From the NCBI GenBank assembly GCA_948567375.1, contig OX419756.1:67098333-67162332 (forward strand): a stretch of 64,000 bases of DNA. The letters are read 5' to 3'. A program made the translations under genes and the position numbers. Positions 46,710 to 57,188 of this stretch are shown in pieces. The DNA comes from Lunularia cruciata (taxonomy: Eukaryota > Streptophyta > Marchantiopsida > Lunulariales > Lunulariaceae). Under the pieces are notes generated by a model. That model saw only the letters and a list, made by a program, of their open reading frames with translations, made no database searches and had not been told where the DNA came from. The number at the start of each line of letters is the position of its first letter. Positions within the stretch are counted from its first letter, which is position 1.

Positions 46710-47159
46710 TAATCAGATTGTTTACCACTCTCAACTCAACTCAACTCAAATCAGTACTTGATTTCTCACTCTATAAACTACAAACAATTGGGCACTGATT
46801 ATTGTCAAGCCACACCCACTCCAGCATAGAGAATCCAGGTGATGCTCACCGGCCTCTGTCCACCATAGCCAGGAACTCGAAGGCTCAATATCAGAGAAGT
46901 GAGCTCTCTGGAGTTGCACTTCAAAAGTGTACCCCCTGGACTTGAGCTGGGTCTGAACCCGAACGGTCCCACTGACGGCACACTTGATGGTGAAAATGGT
47001 GCAAAGTGATGGTGGGCCCCATTGTGAAGTCAGTATTCCAAACACAAAATCTGACCATCAGAAAGTAGTCTTTGAGGAATTGCTGAAATAACTCTAACGA
47101 CTATCACTGCAACTCCAATGTCCGAGCAATCTAGATGCAACACTACAAATGGTGTGACA
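46710..47159 (-). repeat. 5' terminal repeat A1 of element 2
   Basis: 450 bp; minus strand TGTCACACCATTTG to AATCTGATTA. It matches A2 at 36685-37134. It lacks the B segment that follows A2 at the 3' end. TSD ATAC adjoins at 47160-47163. Confidence 0.85.
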
Positions 47160-47163
47160 ATAC

Positions 47164-48500
47164 AGATAGGCCAAGTGTGCCATGTGATGTAGAGAGACTT
47201 GCCTAGTAGTCTCATCTCTCTCCAAATGCAAGTACCTCTGTACTTGTATACCCGCCTGTAATACCGCAACTAGTCCAACATTAATCCTACCAAACAACTC
47301 CAATAGACATACTTCCTCTATTGGATACTGCCAAGCATGAGTGTGGTATCCAAAGGTGTCAAGGTAATCGACTCTGGAAGCTCATCCTCACACTCATTTC
47401 TTGGTGGTACAAAGGCTCCACTCCAAGCTGGTTGCATCAACCAATCTGCATGTTGCTACAATACCTCCTCTAAACTCCACAATGGAACATCCAAGGTGGA
47501 TGGAACAACCCTACTTGTACTCCAAATCCGAGTGATCTCCTTTGGTACTAGAGTATCCTCTGCATGAGCATTCTCCTCCAATAAGTCACCAGGCCAAGTA
47601 ACTATACAATTGAAAGCTAAAATTGATGCCGCCATGGTCCCAAACTGTAGTGAGCCAAGGCTACCACCACTGAAGCGTACTGGTAGGCAACATACTCATC
47701 CTTCACCTGACTGCCAACCTGGTCTATAGGAGGTTGTCTCCTCCCAATAGTCGATATTGAAACCCATGGGGTATAACACTACTCCCCCAACTAGCACATC
47801 ATATGACTCAACTATTATTGCAATAGCTTGAGCTCTCACCACCAAGCTATCAATCGGGTGACCAGGCTGAGCTTGGACAACAAGCTCCCCACGTGTAATA
47901 TACTATGTCAAACCACCACCCAAAGATGTCTGGATCTGAAATGGACACCTCTCCACATCGGTCTTCCATAACCCTAGACCAATAATTGCAGCCTTCCCCA
48001 ACATAAGGGGCTGAACACCAAAGTCTAATAAGACTTGTTGTGGTGTATAGACCTTCCTTGAAGGTCCCACCAAATGGAAAATCTCCCTCTAGTTATCCAA
48101 TATGACAACACCATGTGTGAACCGCACTCTCTCAAAGGCCGGTCTAGTTGGTAACACCTCCAATCTAGCCATTGTTGCTTGCCATAAACCGTTGGTTGCT
48201 AAGCAAATCCCATGCTCCTCAACCAAGTCAACTCCACTATCAACCACCTCTGATTTAGTAGTAGGGACCCTATCATCCTAACCCTCACAAAGCATGGCAG
48301 CCAACCAAAACACTAGGGTTACGTCAACTCTCAATGTACATATGTCATTGGTTGAAAACAAAGGGCAACATATAATCAGTTGGGTTGCCCCCAACATTGT
48401 GCTAGATTCAATCTGTGTAGTACTAGGTAGTTAACTAGTAGGTAGTCCATCATGCACCTCATCACCACCTACCACACCTACACTATGACGTCTAGGAGCC
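47164..48500 (-). pseudogene. Element 1 protease and DNMT motif I
   Basis: DNMT motif I region in 47164-47300: ELFGRINVGLVAVLQAG, then YLHLERDETTRQ. It is better preserved than the element 2 counterpart because Gln and Glu codons are intact. It ends abruptly at the TSD of element 2 and resumes at 36557. Protease remnants at 47760-48070 include LLDFGVQPLMLGKA. Stops are present throughout. Confidence 0.8.
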
Positions 48501-50205
48501 ATGGATGATGTCTTTAAGGCCTCAAAGAATGTGAAAGACTGGAGAAGTCTAACCTGTCTCCCAACCTCTCGTCTCTATAGGTCCAACTCCACTGATGCTC
48601 CTCTAGGCTCTGGAGCACGTATTGCACTCCTAGTCACTGCTGCAGATGCATCCACATGTGCTGCTTTGCATATTAAGTCCAAAGCATCTCTATCACCAAC
48701 ATATGAGGTGGAAGCATCAACACCCAAATCTGATCTCCTCTGAGCAATGGCCATACTAGCTTATCTTACTCCAACTGCTCAATCTAAGTAGCCATAGTTG
48801 TATCAAAAGTAAGGGCAAGTACTGCATCCCTACTAGGTATAGATCCTCTACCACCACCATTACCTCATCCTCCATGAACTAGAGCTCCTCTACTACCTAC
48901 TATAATAGCCCTACCACTCCGTAACTCCGGGTGTAGGTCAAAATACCGGTCACTTGTGTGACCAAATCTATGGCAATGCTCACATTGCCTCTGTGTTTGC
49001 TATGATGCACCAAAGGTATCAGGTCCACTGCCTTGAGTACACCCTCTCCTATGGTAAGGTCCACCACATGTCCAACAAGCAATACCACCACTCATTAGCT
49101 ACTGTTGACCCAAAAATGAAGGTAAGGGTCTAGTTCCACTAGGCCTTCCACTTGCTCTATAGGATCTGGGTTGTCCACCCTGTCCTCAAAAACCAACTAG
49201 GCATGGTGCACTCTATTGCACTCTAGAAGAAGTCACAACTATGGATGAGGTCTCTCTACCAAATCTAGATGTCACCACTCTCTCCTCCACCATGTTGAGC
49301 TCATTAGGCTCAACCAAACCAAAGACCATTGCCAAAGTGAGCAAAGTAGCCTATAGCAACATAGCATCATGAACTCTATGTTGCAACTCCCTGTCTAGTA
49401 TCCTATACCAAAACTAGACTACTTGGGCCTCAGTAACTCCTTGAGTGAAACTGATCAACCGTCTCATGCAAGTGTATGCCTCACGTAAGCTCTCTCTGGC
49501 CTTCTGTTGGAAATCTTACAAGCTCCTCAACTTGTCAGTCTGCACTCCTTGGTAGTTTTTCCTCAAACATTGGAAGAACTCCACCATGAGGTTAAACCCC
49601 AAAACTACACCACCTCCTGTAGCGGTACCTCCACTCGTAGTAGCACTATCTCTAGCTAGTGCACCTCCACTAGCTCCACCAACACTACTCGAGCTAGAAC
49701 TTGTGGATACTACCAATCTACCCTTGGAAACCAAGCTTGAAGTGATGGAGACATAGTTCAAAGACCAATACTGTCTCCATAACTCAATCTCCTCTAAGTG
49801 AGCTCTCTTGAATTCATGGTAGTCGTCCATCAGCGTACCTTCCAAATGTTAAAACAAGCCCTTCCATGCCATGAAGGGTGTGAACAAAGTTGGGTTTGGC
49901 ATATGTTGCAGATCACACTAGCTATCAAACTCTTGGATGAAGTCATCCAACTCAATGGTACCCACTATACCAAAGTAATGCCTAGGGCCTTTGGAGGCCT
50001 CATAAAACTTGTCCATGTCCTATAACAATGGTGCGGACACACCAAGGGCACTCTCAACTAAATCAACTCCTGTGTCAAACTCAAACTCAGAGTCAATCTC
50101 CTCCCTCACTAGGACTTGAGATACAGACTGATATTGAGCGCCACTCCAAGTAAACCCACTGCATATTGCAATGTTATCTCCTCCAAAATCCCCAAAGAAC
50201 TCCAT
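48501..50205 (-). pseudogene. Element 1 gag
   Basis: The ATG at 50205 gives MEFFGDFGGDNIAICSGFTW; the frame continues with stops to KGLF* near 49848 and HLEGTLMDDYHEFKRAH (49516-49845). Knuckles near 49080-48930: CWTCGGPYHRRGC and CEHCHRFGHTSDRY, where the last Cys of the second knuckle is Tyr. Here the knuckles and the following Gly-rich segment share one frame. This suggests that the ancestral gag and pol were one reading frame. Confidence 0.72.
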
Positions 50206-51097
50206 TGTGACAAAGTAACCAAGAACCCTCAATTGTAACCTCCGCGAGTACCCCCACCAAGTGCCAACATTACTAAGTGCCATTACCTCCAAGTCCTAAC
50301 ACCACCAACTAAATGTCATCGACTAATATAGCTCTAATTACAATAATTACATTAGGAGAAAAGGCAACTTGTAACTTGCCATCACAACACACACTCTCAT
50401 GGTCTATAGGTCATCATTCCCTGCTTCACCAAAGAGAAACAAAGGTATTCTGATTGGTCACTCCAACCTCACTGCCAAGAGCACATTAGGGCACTTCACA
50501 CAAACACAATGGACAAACAGGAAGCAGAGAATGGGGGGGGTCCAATCACAAGTAATCTAAACAAAAACCCTCCAAACAACAATGGATTGACTTTGCCACC
50601 ATTTGGCATTTGACATAATTGAAGTACCTATTTACTTCATGAGCTACAAGGATCACCAAGAAAGGGATCTTCTTGCCAAAATCTGACATAAACCCTTCAG
50701 TAAATCTGACATAAATTTGATATAAAATTTGACATAAATCTCTAAATTTGGCTGACCTCTAAATCCTCTGCTAACTCTTCACTTGAGCCAAATTGGAAAA
50801 ATTGGTTTTGTCCAATCTTTAATTCACATGAGTGGGTTGCCAACTCCATCTTCAATTTCACTTTTTGAGCTCAACTCGCACCAGATCGGTCTTATGTTCA
50901 CCTCTTGAGCTCAAAATCACAACTACCACTTGAAATTGACCGTTTGGCTCCAAATTTGACCAGCGCTCCACACATACTCTCTCTCAAGGAAATCTGAAAT
51001 ACTCAATCAAGACACCACGATTCACCGAGCTTGGAGATACCACCAACACTCGTAGTTGTTGCACCTGATTTCTCCTTGACTTTCACTTCTTTGTTGT
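50206..51097 (-). other. Element 1 leader between A1 and gag
   Basis: Collinear with the element 2 leader, no coding potential seen. It includes a run of eight G near 50534 and the TGGTATC match at 51036-51042. Confidence 0.5.
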
Positions 51098-51545
51098 AAT
51101 TATTTTGGTTAAACAAATTGAATCACACTCAATCAGATCAATACTTGATTTTTCACTCAATGATATGCCAACAATTGGGCATTGATTACAATCAAGCTAC
51201 ACCCACTCTAGTTAAGAGACTCCAGGTGATGCTCACAGGTCTTCTGTCCACTCTAGTCAAGAACTCGAAGGCTCAACAACAAAGAAGTGAGCTCTCTAAA
51301 GCTGCACTCCCAAGGTATACTCCTGATGTTGACCTAAGTCTCACACTAACGGTCCCACTGATGGCACACCCGACTGTGCAAACGGTGCAAAGTGACAGTG
51401 GGCCACACTATGTAGTTAGTATCCAAAACACAAAATCTGACCTTTGGAAAGTTGTCTATGAGTAACTACAAAAACACCTCTAATTACTATCACTACTACT
51501 CCAATGTCCGAGCAATCTAGATGCAAAGCTACAAATGGTGTGATA
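51098..51545 (-). repeat. 5' terminal repeat A1 of element 1
   Basis: 448 bp, matching A2 at 1277-1720. The outer end reads TATCACACC instead of TGTCACACC. TSD AGTG adjoins at 51546-51549. No B segment is attached. Confidence 0.84.
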
Positions 51546-51579
51546 AGTGAGGTGATGCACCTATGCCCTAGTGCTCTAT

Positions 51580-52384
51580 TGCAAAGAACAACCTTTGCAC
51601 TTCACATTCCTAATATGTTTGGTTTGTTCTTTATATCTGGCCATCTATAATAAATAGGTGTCATTGATTTATGTGAATTTCCTATCCAAAGCTCCAAGTT
51701 TAATTAATAGTTGGTCTATTTTGATTTTCATAATAAGTTTTCCTCTCTAATTTCTAGACTTGCAACTTGAGCTCATGTATCTTTGTCTTAAGTGCACTCA
51801 ATTGCACCTCTTCTTCTAACATTCCAAAAAAGAAGTCCCTTGTCTCTTCCAACTATTGCAGTAACTTGTGCTTCTCTTCTTCCAACCATTGGTTCTTTGT
51901 CCTCAATTTCTCCTGTAGTACCTCATGCATTTGGACTCTCTCTGCTTCTTTCTACATCTCCTTTTATAACTCCTTGGCTTGATGCTCTAGTTGGACGGCC
52001 ATCTCCTTGCAATACTCTACAATTTGCAAGTCCAAGGTCACAATCCTAACCTTGGATTTTTCTAGTTCTTTGCACCTGCTCACCACTTCTTTATCTCTTT
52101 CACTTAGATAGTTTTTGTACCCAAGCCATATTGCTTTCTTCTCCATGCAAAGCTTGTTTAGGTTCAATTGCAACTTTCTCAATTCTTTCTCTTGCTCTTT
52201 TTGTTTTGCTTTTTGTCTTTTTGTCTTGAAAGAGGCATTTTGTCTTCTTACCTCAAAGAGCTCCTACATTAGGGTATTTACTTTCTTTACTTCCTCCTTG
52301 TACATATTTAAAGCCTTGTTTTTTTCCTCCCTTGCCTTGTCATCCTTGGCTTCTTTTTTAGTGTAGATCACCTTATGCATACTT
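51580..52384 (-). pseudogene. Coiled-coil protein fragment, unrecognised
   Basis: Minus-strand translation is strongly Lys/Glu/Leu-rich with coiled-coil character. Pieces include AKDDKAREEKNKALNMYKEE near 52340, RKLQLNLNKLCMEKKAIWLG (51964-52182) and LEEETRDFF-like residues further down. Four stops interrupt about 260 codons. The upstream end is cut by the Family II LTR at about 52386. I do not recognise the family. It may be a gag-like or host-derived repeat gene fragment. Confidence 0.45.
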
Positions 52385-52385
52385 T

Positions 52386-53480
52386 TTGTAAAAGACCAAA
52401 GAGAGAACTAGGAGAATGGAAGATCACATTGGGACTCTTGAATGAGGGAAACTCCAAATGCCTAGCATGAACTTGGACTTTGGTATTTATATGGAACATA
52501 CAAAGCTATTGAGAAGCTTCTCAAGAAGCTTTCTAGAAGCCGTCTACTTGGCATGCAAGCTAAGCTAGTCGAAAAGCTTCCTGAGAAACTTCCTTCTAGA
52601 AACCACTACTTGGCATGCAAGCTAAGCTTCCCAAGAAGCTTCCTCCTAGAAGTCACCACTTGACATACACATTAATCAATACTTGGAAGGTACCAAGTAG
52701 CTTCCTAGATACTTTTAGAGTATTCTTATAATTCTTGGTTAATTTGGCATATTTGCTACTTTGTTAGTCTTGACTAACTTGTATGTAAATTCCATATTGT
52801 TATATATTCTCCCATTGCTAGTCGGTGATATCTTCATCACCATGGAAGCTTCAAACTCTTGGATGGCCATTTTTCCATTATGAAGATGAGAAAGAGGCTC
52901 CCAAGTGGCTCTATGAAGGGGATGCCCTTCCAAAGGACTTTGTACTTAGTATGTTGTTGGCGGCCCATTGAATGTGACAATGTGCAAGGATACAATCAAC
53001 TTCCTACTCCTCATGATTATTCATAAGGACGAGAGGAAGATGGGGTTGGACATGAGAGAGGAGGAAGAGGGATAAAAAAAGGGATTTAACTTGGAAACAT
53101 GAAAGACACGGTGGATTCACATGACAAGGCAAGGCAAGTCGATAAGTAACAAGAGAAATAATTTGGTTGACATCAAATGGACCTATCTAGTTAGGAGCAA
53201 GTTTATGAACTTAAGTATCAAGTGGGAGGGGTAGATTACTAGAAGAAAGCATGACCTTATTGTTGAGTCAAAAAGTGAGATCACGATGATGTTGGTCCAC
53301 ATATTGGTTTTAACAATTTTGAGCAACAAGCATATGAGATTTGTCTTGTTGTAGGGATTTGAATATTCTGGTCAATAAGGTGCAAGTATGAGTGACATGA
53401 GATGGAGGAGAAGCAAGAAGGGAATTTGGAACAAGGAGGTCTTGGCCAAAATTAAAGTTAATTAAATTAAAATTAATGTT
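52386..53480 (-). mobile_element. Truncated Family II copy d (3' LTR and pol end)
   Basis: 3' LTR at about 52386-52803 (plus-strand TGTAAAAGACC to ATATTGTTATA), then the pol end. The chromodomain end is in 52739-52933 (HPLHRATWEPLSHLHNGKMAIQEFEA). Integrase C-terminal pieces lie near 53310-53495 (FGQDLLVPNSLLASPPS). Homology stops near 53455-53480; no 5' part is present. The LTR keeps several AAGCTT units but fewer perfect GAA/TTC clusters. Confidence 0.8.
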
Positions 53481-55845
53481 TGCACAATTCATCAATTCTC
53501 CTCTATAGTCAAAGAAAATTTCTTGGTTGTTGGTGAGGTTAGTTGTTTGCTTATGTCAAAACGCTTATGTCAAAACAACCTTCATAATTACTTCAACAAT
53601 TACTCTTTGGGCCTGATCTTTGTAACTTTCTACTTGCCATCCATTGTTCTTCTGATGCTTTTAATCAAATGTTGCCTTGATGTCTTCAGTTAGCAACTTG
53701 TTTGCAAAATTTGTGTCAAGAGTCATTGCTCTTAATTATCTTACATCTAGGCTAAGTACATTCCTCTAATTCTCATTGGTCTAGTTGTAGGGATTGCCTC
53801 ACAAATACCCCAATTGTTCTCTCTCTTTCTCTTCCACTTCATCTCAAGAATCATTCTAAAATCACTCAACTCCCAATTCCATAACAAGAAGCCTAGATGC
53901 TTGCTCTAGATCACCTCAGTTCTACAATACATGGGCCACTTATTCCCTATTGGGTTTTGGAGGATGGCTTTGGGGATTTTCCTCATGGTTTTTTGAATAA
54001 GCACCATATTGTCTCTCAAAGGAATTGTAGGGAAGAAGGAGAATGTGGTACAATTTCAAAGGCAGAGAAGACTACAAATACTATGAAGACTTGGAAAATT
54101 ATAACTTTGCTCAAAGAAAAAATCTTAACTAAAATAGGCCAATGGTCTCTTGGTTTTATAAACTTAAGTAAAAGTGAAATTAGCCAATGGTCTCTTGGTT
54201 CTATAAGCAAAAGCTTGAGTCCTTTTTCAATCATTCAGTGGTTGAGGAGTGGTTAAGCATTCGTCCGCACTTTTCATGCATTTGGTATGTAGTACTTCTT
54301 CACATATGAAAAATATTTCTTGAATTTTTTTCCTCATCCATGTGAGGTCTTTGTTGAATATAAAAAATCTTCAAAGAATACGAAAGGTCTTTGGTGGTAG
54401 TTCTTTAACCAAGTGGTGGTGCATTCAAATATGTGTAAAATCTTTGGGTGTATCAATGTTCGGACCAAAGTTCTTCCGGTATGATCATCTTCATGCAAAA
54501 TTCTTGCGGGAAAAAGTTACTCGTACTTGAGTTCCTTGCCTGCAACCAACCTTTGGGGTCATTTAAAATTTGGCATTCTTCCTTTTGAGTGCCTTCTGCC
54601 TTCGACTTCTATCACTTGTAAGTATGCATAAAACAAACACAACTTAAAAGTGCACTTCAACTAAGAAATTTTCCTTCCTAAACATTAAATTAGATTGTCC
54701 TATCTCAAGAGTGAAATTAGTAAAAAGTACAAAATTTTAAAAAATGTGTGCATCACAATATTTAGATTGTTTGTGTTGTGTTATATATATATCATATAAA
54801 AGTTTGAGTAGAACTATTTCATATGATATGACTAATGAAGATAAATTATAAAAATAATATTTATTACTATAATTTTTAAATAACATAATTATTATTTACT
54901 TAACACATTCTAATTCTTGTATAGGTAATAGCCAAAGAAACTTAAAAAATGATTAAAATATTCCTTGTAATAAAAATTATAAAAGTATTCATAAATATTT
55001 CCTTACATTACAGTATCAATGGTTAATATCTCAACTGTAAATATTGATATATTGATAATATTTGGTATATAATATTTTTATCTCCTTTTAATTTTCTTTG
55101 GTTATTGCTACACTAGAATTAGAAATAAGGAAGTAAATTTTTTATTATTATTTAAATAATTTATTAAATATTATAGAATTGATCTATACTGGTAATATCA
55201 TCTGAAATAGTTTTATTGAGAGTTTTATATTGACATCATGATAATATTAGTTAATAAATAAATAAATATTATTAAAAACATGTTTTACATAGATATGATA
55301 ATTTTTTAAGATCAAAATATTTTTTTATATTCTTATCATTAATTAAAAAGATATTACTGATATAAAGATTCAGTATTACGGCAGAGTTATAATAAATTAA
55401 AATATCAGAATATGACCAAAAGAGAAAAACTTTGAGTAAATTTTTAGATTGTTTAATAAATATTAATTACATATATCTATACTATTGGAAGATATAATTG
55501 AAAAACTAAAAAATAAGTTTTTTATTATCTTAATTTAGACTTGTTTAATCATATAAAATTTTTAGATATAAAAATAATGTGTTATAAATTATAAATTATT
55601 ATATTAAAATTCACCAACATAAAGAAATTTAGTTTCAACCTTTTATTTATTTACCTATGGATATTATAAAACCTTGTATAGGTGTATTAGGAGGTTACTA
55701 TTCAAAATTGATGGTGTCTCGTCTTTTCTTATAGGTATTTGCATTCTTTTAATAAGTATCCATATTCAGTTTTAAAGGAAATTTTTTTATGAATATGTTC
55801 ATTTGAGTGGCAGATTTTCTCCATGAAATTTCCTGTAAATCTTAT
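53481..55845. other. AT-rich intergenic DNA
   Basis: From about 54.6 to 55.8 kb the sequence is very AT-rich with poly-A/T and TA-rich stretches. A 119-codon open frame at 53897-54256 contains a short internal repeat (two QWSLG-type copies) but has no recognisable domain, and I do not call it a gene. Confidence 0.55.
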
Positions 55846-55910
55846 CGGAAATTTAAGAAATATGTAATAACCATTTTGTGGATGGTTATTACATATTTCT
55901 TAATTTTCCG
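55846..55910. repeat. 29-bp inverted repeat with 7-nt loop
   Basis: Left arm 55846-55874 and right arm 55882-55910 are reverse complements with one mismatch; the loop is tttgtgg. The core of each arm is aagaaatatgtaataaccat or its complement. It could be a small fold-back element or a hairpin RNA source. No flanking duplication is obvious. Confidence 0.8.
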
Positions 55911-56690
55911 AAGTCAAAATCTCCATAAATCAATTCACTAAGTTGCTGAACATAATACACAACAGAATACATTACCATTAATATTTTAAATTAAATTTTA
56001 ATTGTACAAAATTTTGGAAGAGATTCATATCCAGAAATAGTTATTCATAATTCGAGTTTTCAGCCAAAAGTCCTTTCATCGTTTGGTCATTACTTTATAA
56101 ATGATTTATTAGCTTTACATAGTGTAATCTGGCCGTTGTAACCCAAGGTCTCGTTGAGGGGACCGACCTGTCCTCTGCTATATAGATCGATAGGTGAAGT
56201 CCATCAAACTTCCATGGTCCAAAAGCTGCAGCTCCGAGATATGATGCAGGTTTCCTTCATCAGTTAGAAATGTTAACTCAACAATAAACAAGCACGGTGT
56301 ACGAGCACAAAGGTTATCTGGGACATCAATCAAAGTCTCGTAGCTTCGGAGTCTAGAGATCTTGGCTGTAGTGTATCATCATCCGGGTCAAAAATATGGA
56401 GTGACAAACACATCGAACAAGTCAGTCTAGTCGAGTCATGGAGTCATGCGAAAGACATGACGTTAGTAAAAACAACCACAAACATAACAAGTCAAAACAT
56501 CCGACAAAATGTGAAATGGCGACCGCGTGAAAGCCACCAAAACACCGTGTGCTGATGGTTGTGGTTTCCCGAGACGGAGGTGGAGACAACGTGGTTGATT
56601 CTGTTCATGCTGTCTGTCCGAGGACGTTAGCACTCGGTGCCCAATTCCGTGCACGGCGACGCCTGACCGTTGAGTGAGAATTCGGCGCTC
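55911..56690. other. Intergenic region upstream of alpha-SNAP
   Basis: Base composition shifts from AT-rich to mixed near 56.1 kb. No gene is seen; short open frames here (for example minus strand 56463-56693) show no family features. It probably contains the alpha-SNAP promoter, but I find no clear TATA box. Confidence 0.45.
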
Positions 56691-57188
56691 CATGGACGGA
56701 ATGAGTCGGAGGAACGGGAGTTGACGAGGCGATACACCTCTCCGTTGTTTTGTCTCATACCGTATTCTTCTTCAGTGTTGAAGAAAACGAGAAGAGAAGA
56801 GCTCGAAGGAGGGAGGAAGAGATTGTGCCAGACGGGAAGAAGCTATAGAAGGAGGAGATCCGGGACTGTGGGAGGAAGAAGGCAGGTGCATCGATGTTAT
56901 GCGCCTGTCGATTACCACGGTGCTTGTTGTGATCTATCTCTGGGAGGGAGTTTGAATTTTTTAGAGAAAAGCGTTTTGGATTAGCAATTTTTGGTGGAGC
57001 TGTGATTGATTTTTAGATAGGAAAACAGGAGAATTGGATGTGGCAATAGGTTGAAGGAGAAGCAGAAGCAGCGATCGGATCGGGATCAAGAGGTTGGTTA
57101 TCTACTGGATCGGCTGGTGGTATTAGATCGAGGTGTGCCGGGGTAGAGAGGTTTTGGTTTCTGACTGTGGTAAGAAGGGGAAACAAGA
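56691..57188 (+). promoter_or_regulatory. Probable 5' leader of alpha-SNAP
   Basis: Purine-rich GAGGAA/GAAGAA tracts (56770-56890) and the absence of a TATA box are typical of housekeeping plant leaders. The transcription start cannot be fixed from sequence. An ATG-initiated open frame at 56670-56984 overlaps the leader and, if transcribed, would act as an upstream frame. Confidence 0.35.

Larger units (their letters stand above)
36562..47159 (-). mobile_element. Family I element 2 (gag-PR-DNMT-RT-RH-IN-PHD), nested in element 1
   Basis: A 10,598-bp insertion, about 9.9 kb without the solo LTR at 41284-41975. The 4-bp TSD ATAC lies at 36558-36561 and 47160-47163. Removing it rejoins element 1 DNMT exactly as in element 2's own DNMT. 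On the minus strand: A1 repeat 47159-46710, long leader, gag from 45401, zinc knuckles near 44280-44120, protease near 43236, DNMT 42511-40905, RT and RNase H 40490-38890, integrase 38890-37700, PHD finger 37551-37417, stop at 37413-37411, then the B1-A2-B2 terminus. Stops interrupt many domains, but the domain order is clear. Confidence 0.88.
1171..51545 (-). mobile_element. Family I element 1 (DNMT-PHD Ty3/gypsy-like), host of the whole nest
   Basis: The ends are defined by a 4-bp TSD (AGTG at 1167-1170 and 51546-51549). The 5' terminal repeat lies at 51098-51545 and the complex 3' terminus at 1171-1828. Removing the three nested elements (4631-17036, 17778-35696, 36562-47159) and their TSDs leaves about 9.4 kb. 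On the minus strand the order is Gag (50205 downward), protease (around 48020), DNMT motif I (about 47300-47164), rest of DNMT (36557-35702), linker and RT N-terminus (17772-17037), then RT, RNase H, integrase and a degraded PHD finger (4625-2000). Each interruption rejoins exactly at a TSD when compared with element 2. All frames carry many stops, so this is the oldest, dead copy of the locus. Confidence 0.85.

Noticed and set aside
53897-54256. 119-codon open frame as a gene
   Set aside because: No recognisable domain, an internal duplication and the surrounding AT-rich repeat DNA make it unconvincing.
56463-56693. Minus-strand open frame near the alpha-SNAP promoter
   Set aside because: Short, with no homology that I recognise and no splice or promoter context.
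56670-56984. 104-codon open frame upstream of alpha-SNAP as a protein gene
   Set aside because: Its composition follows the purine-rich leader and it has no family features. At most it is an upstream open frame.
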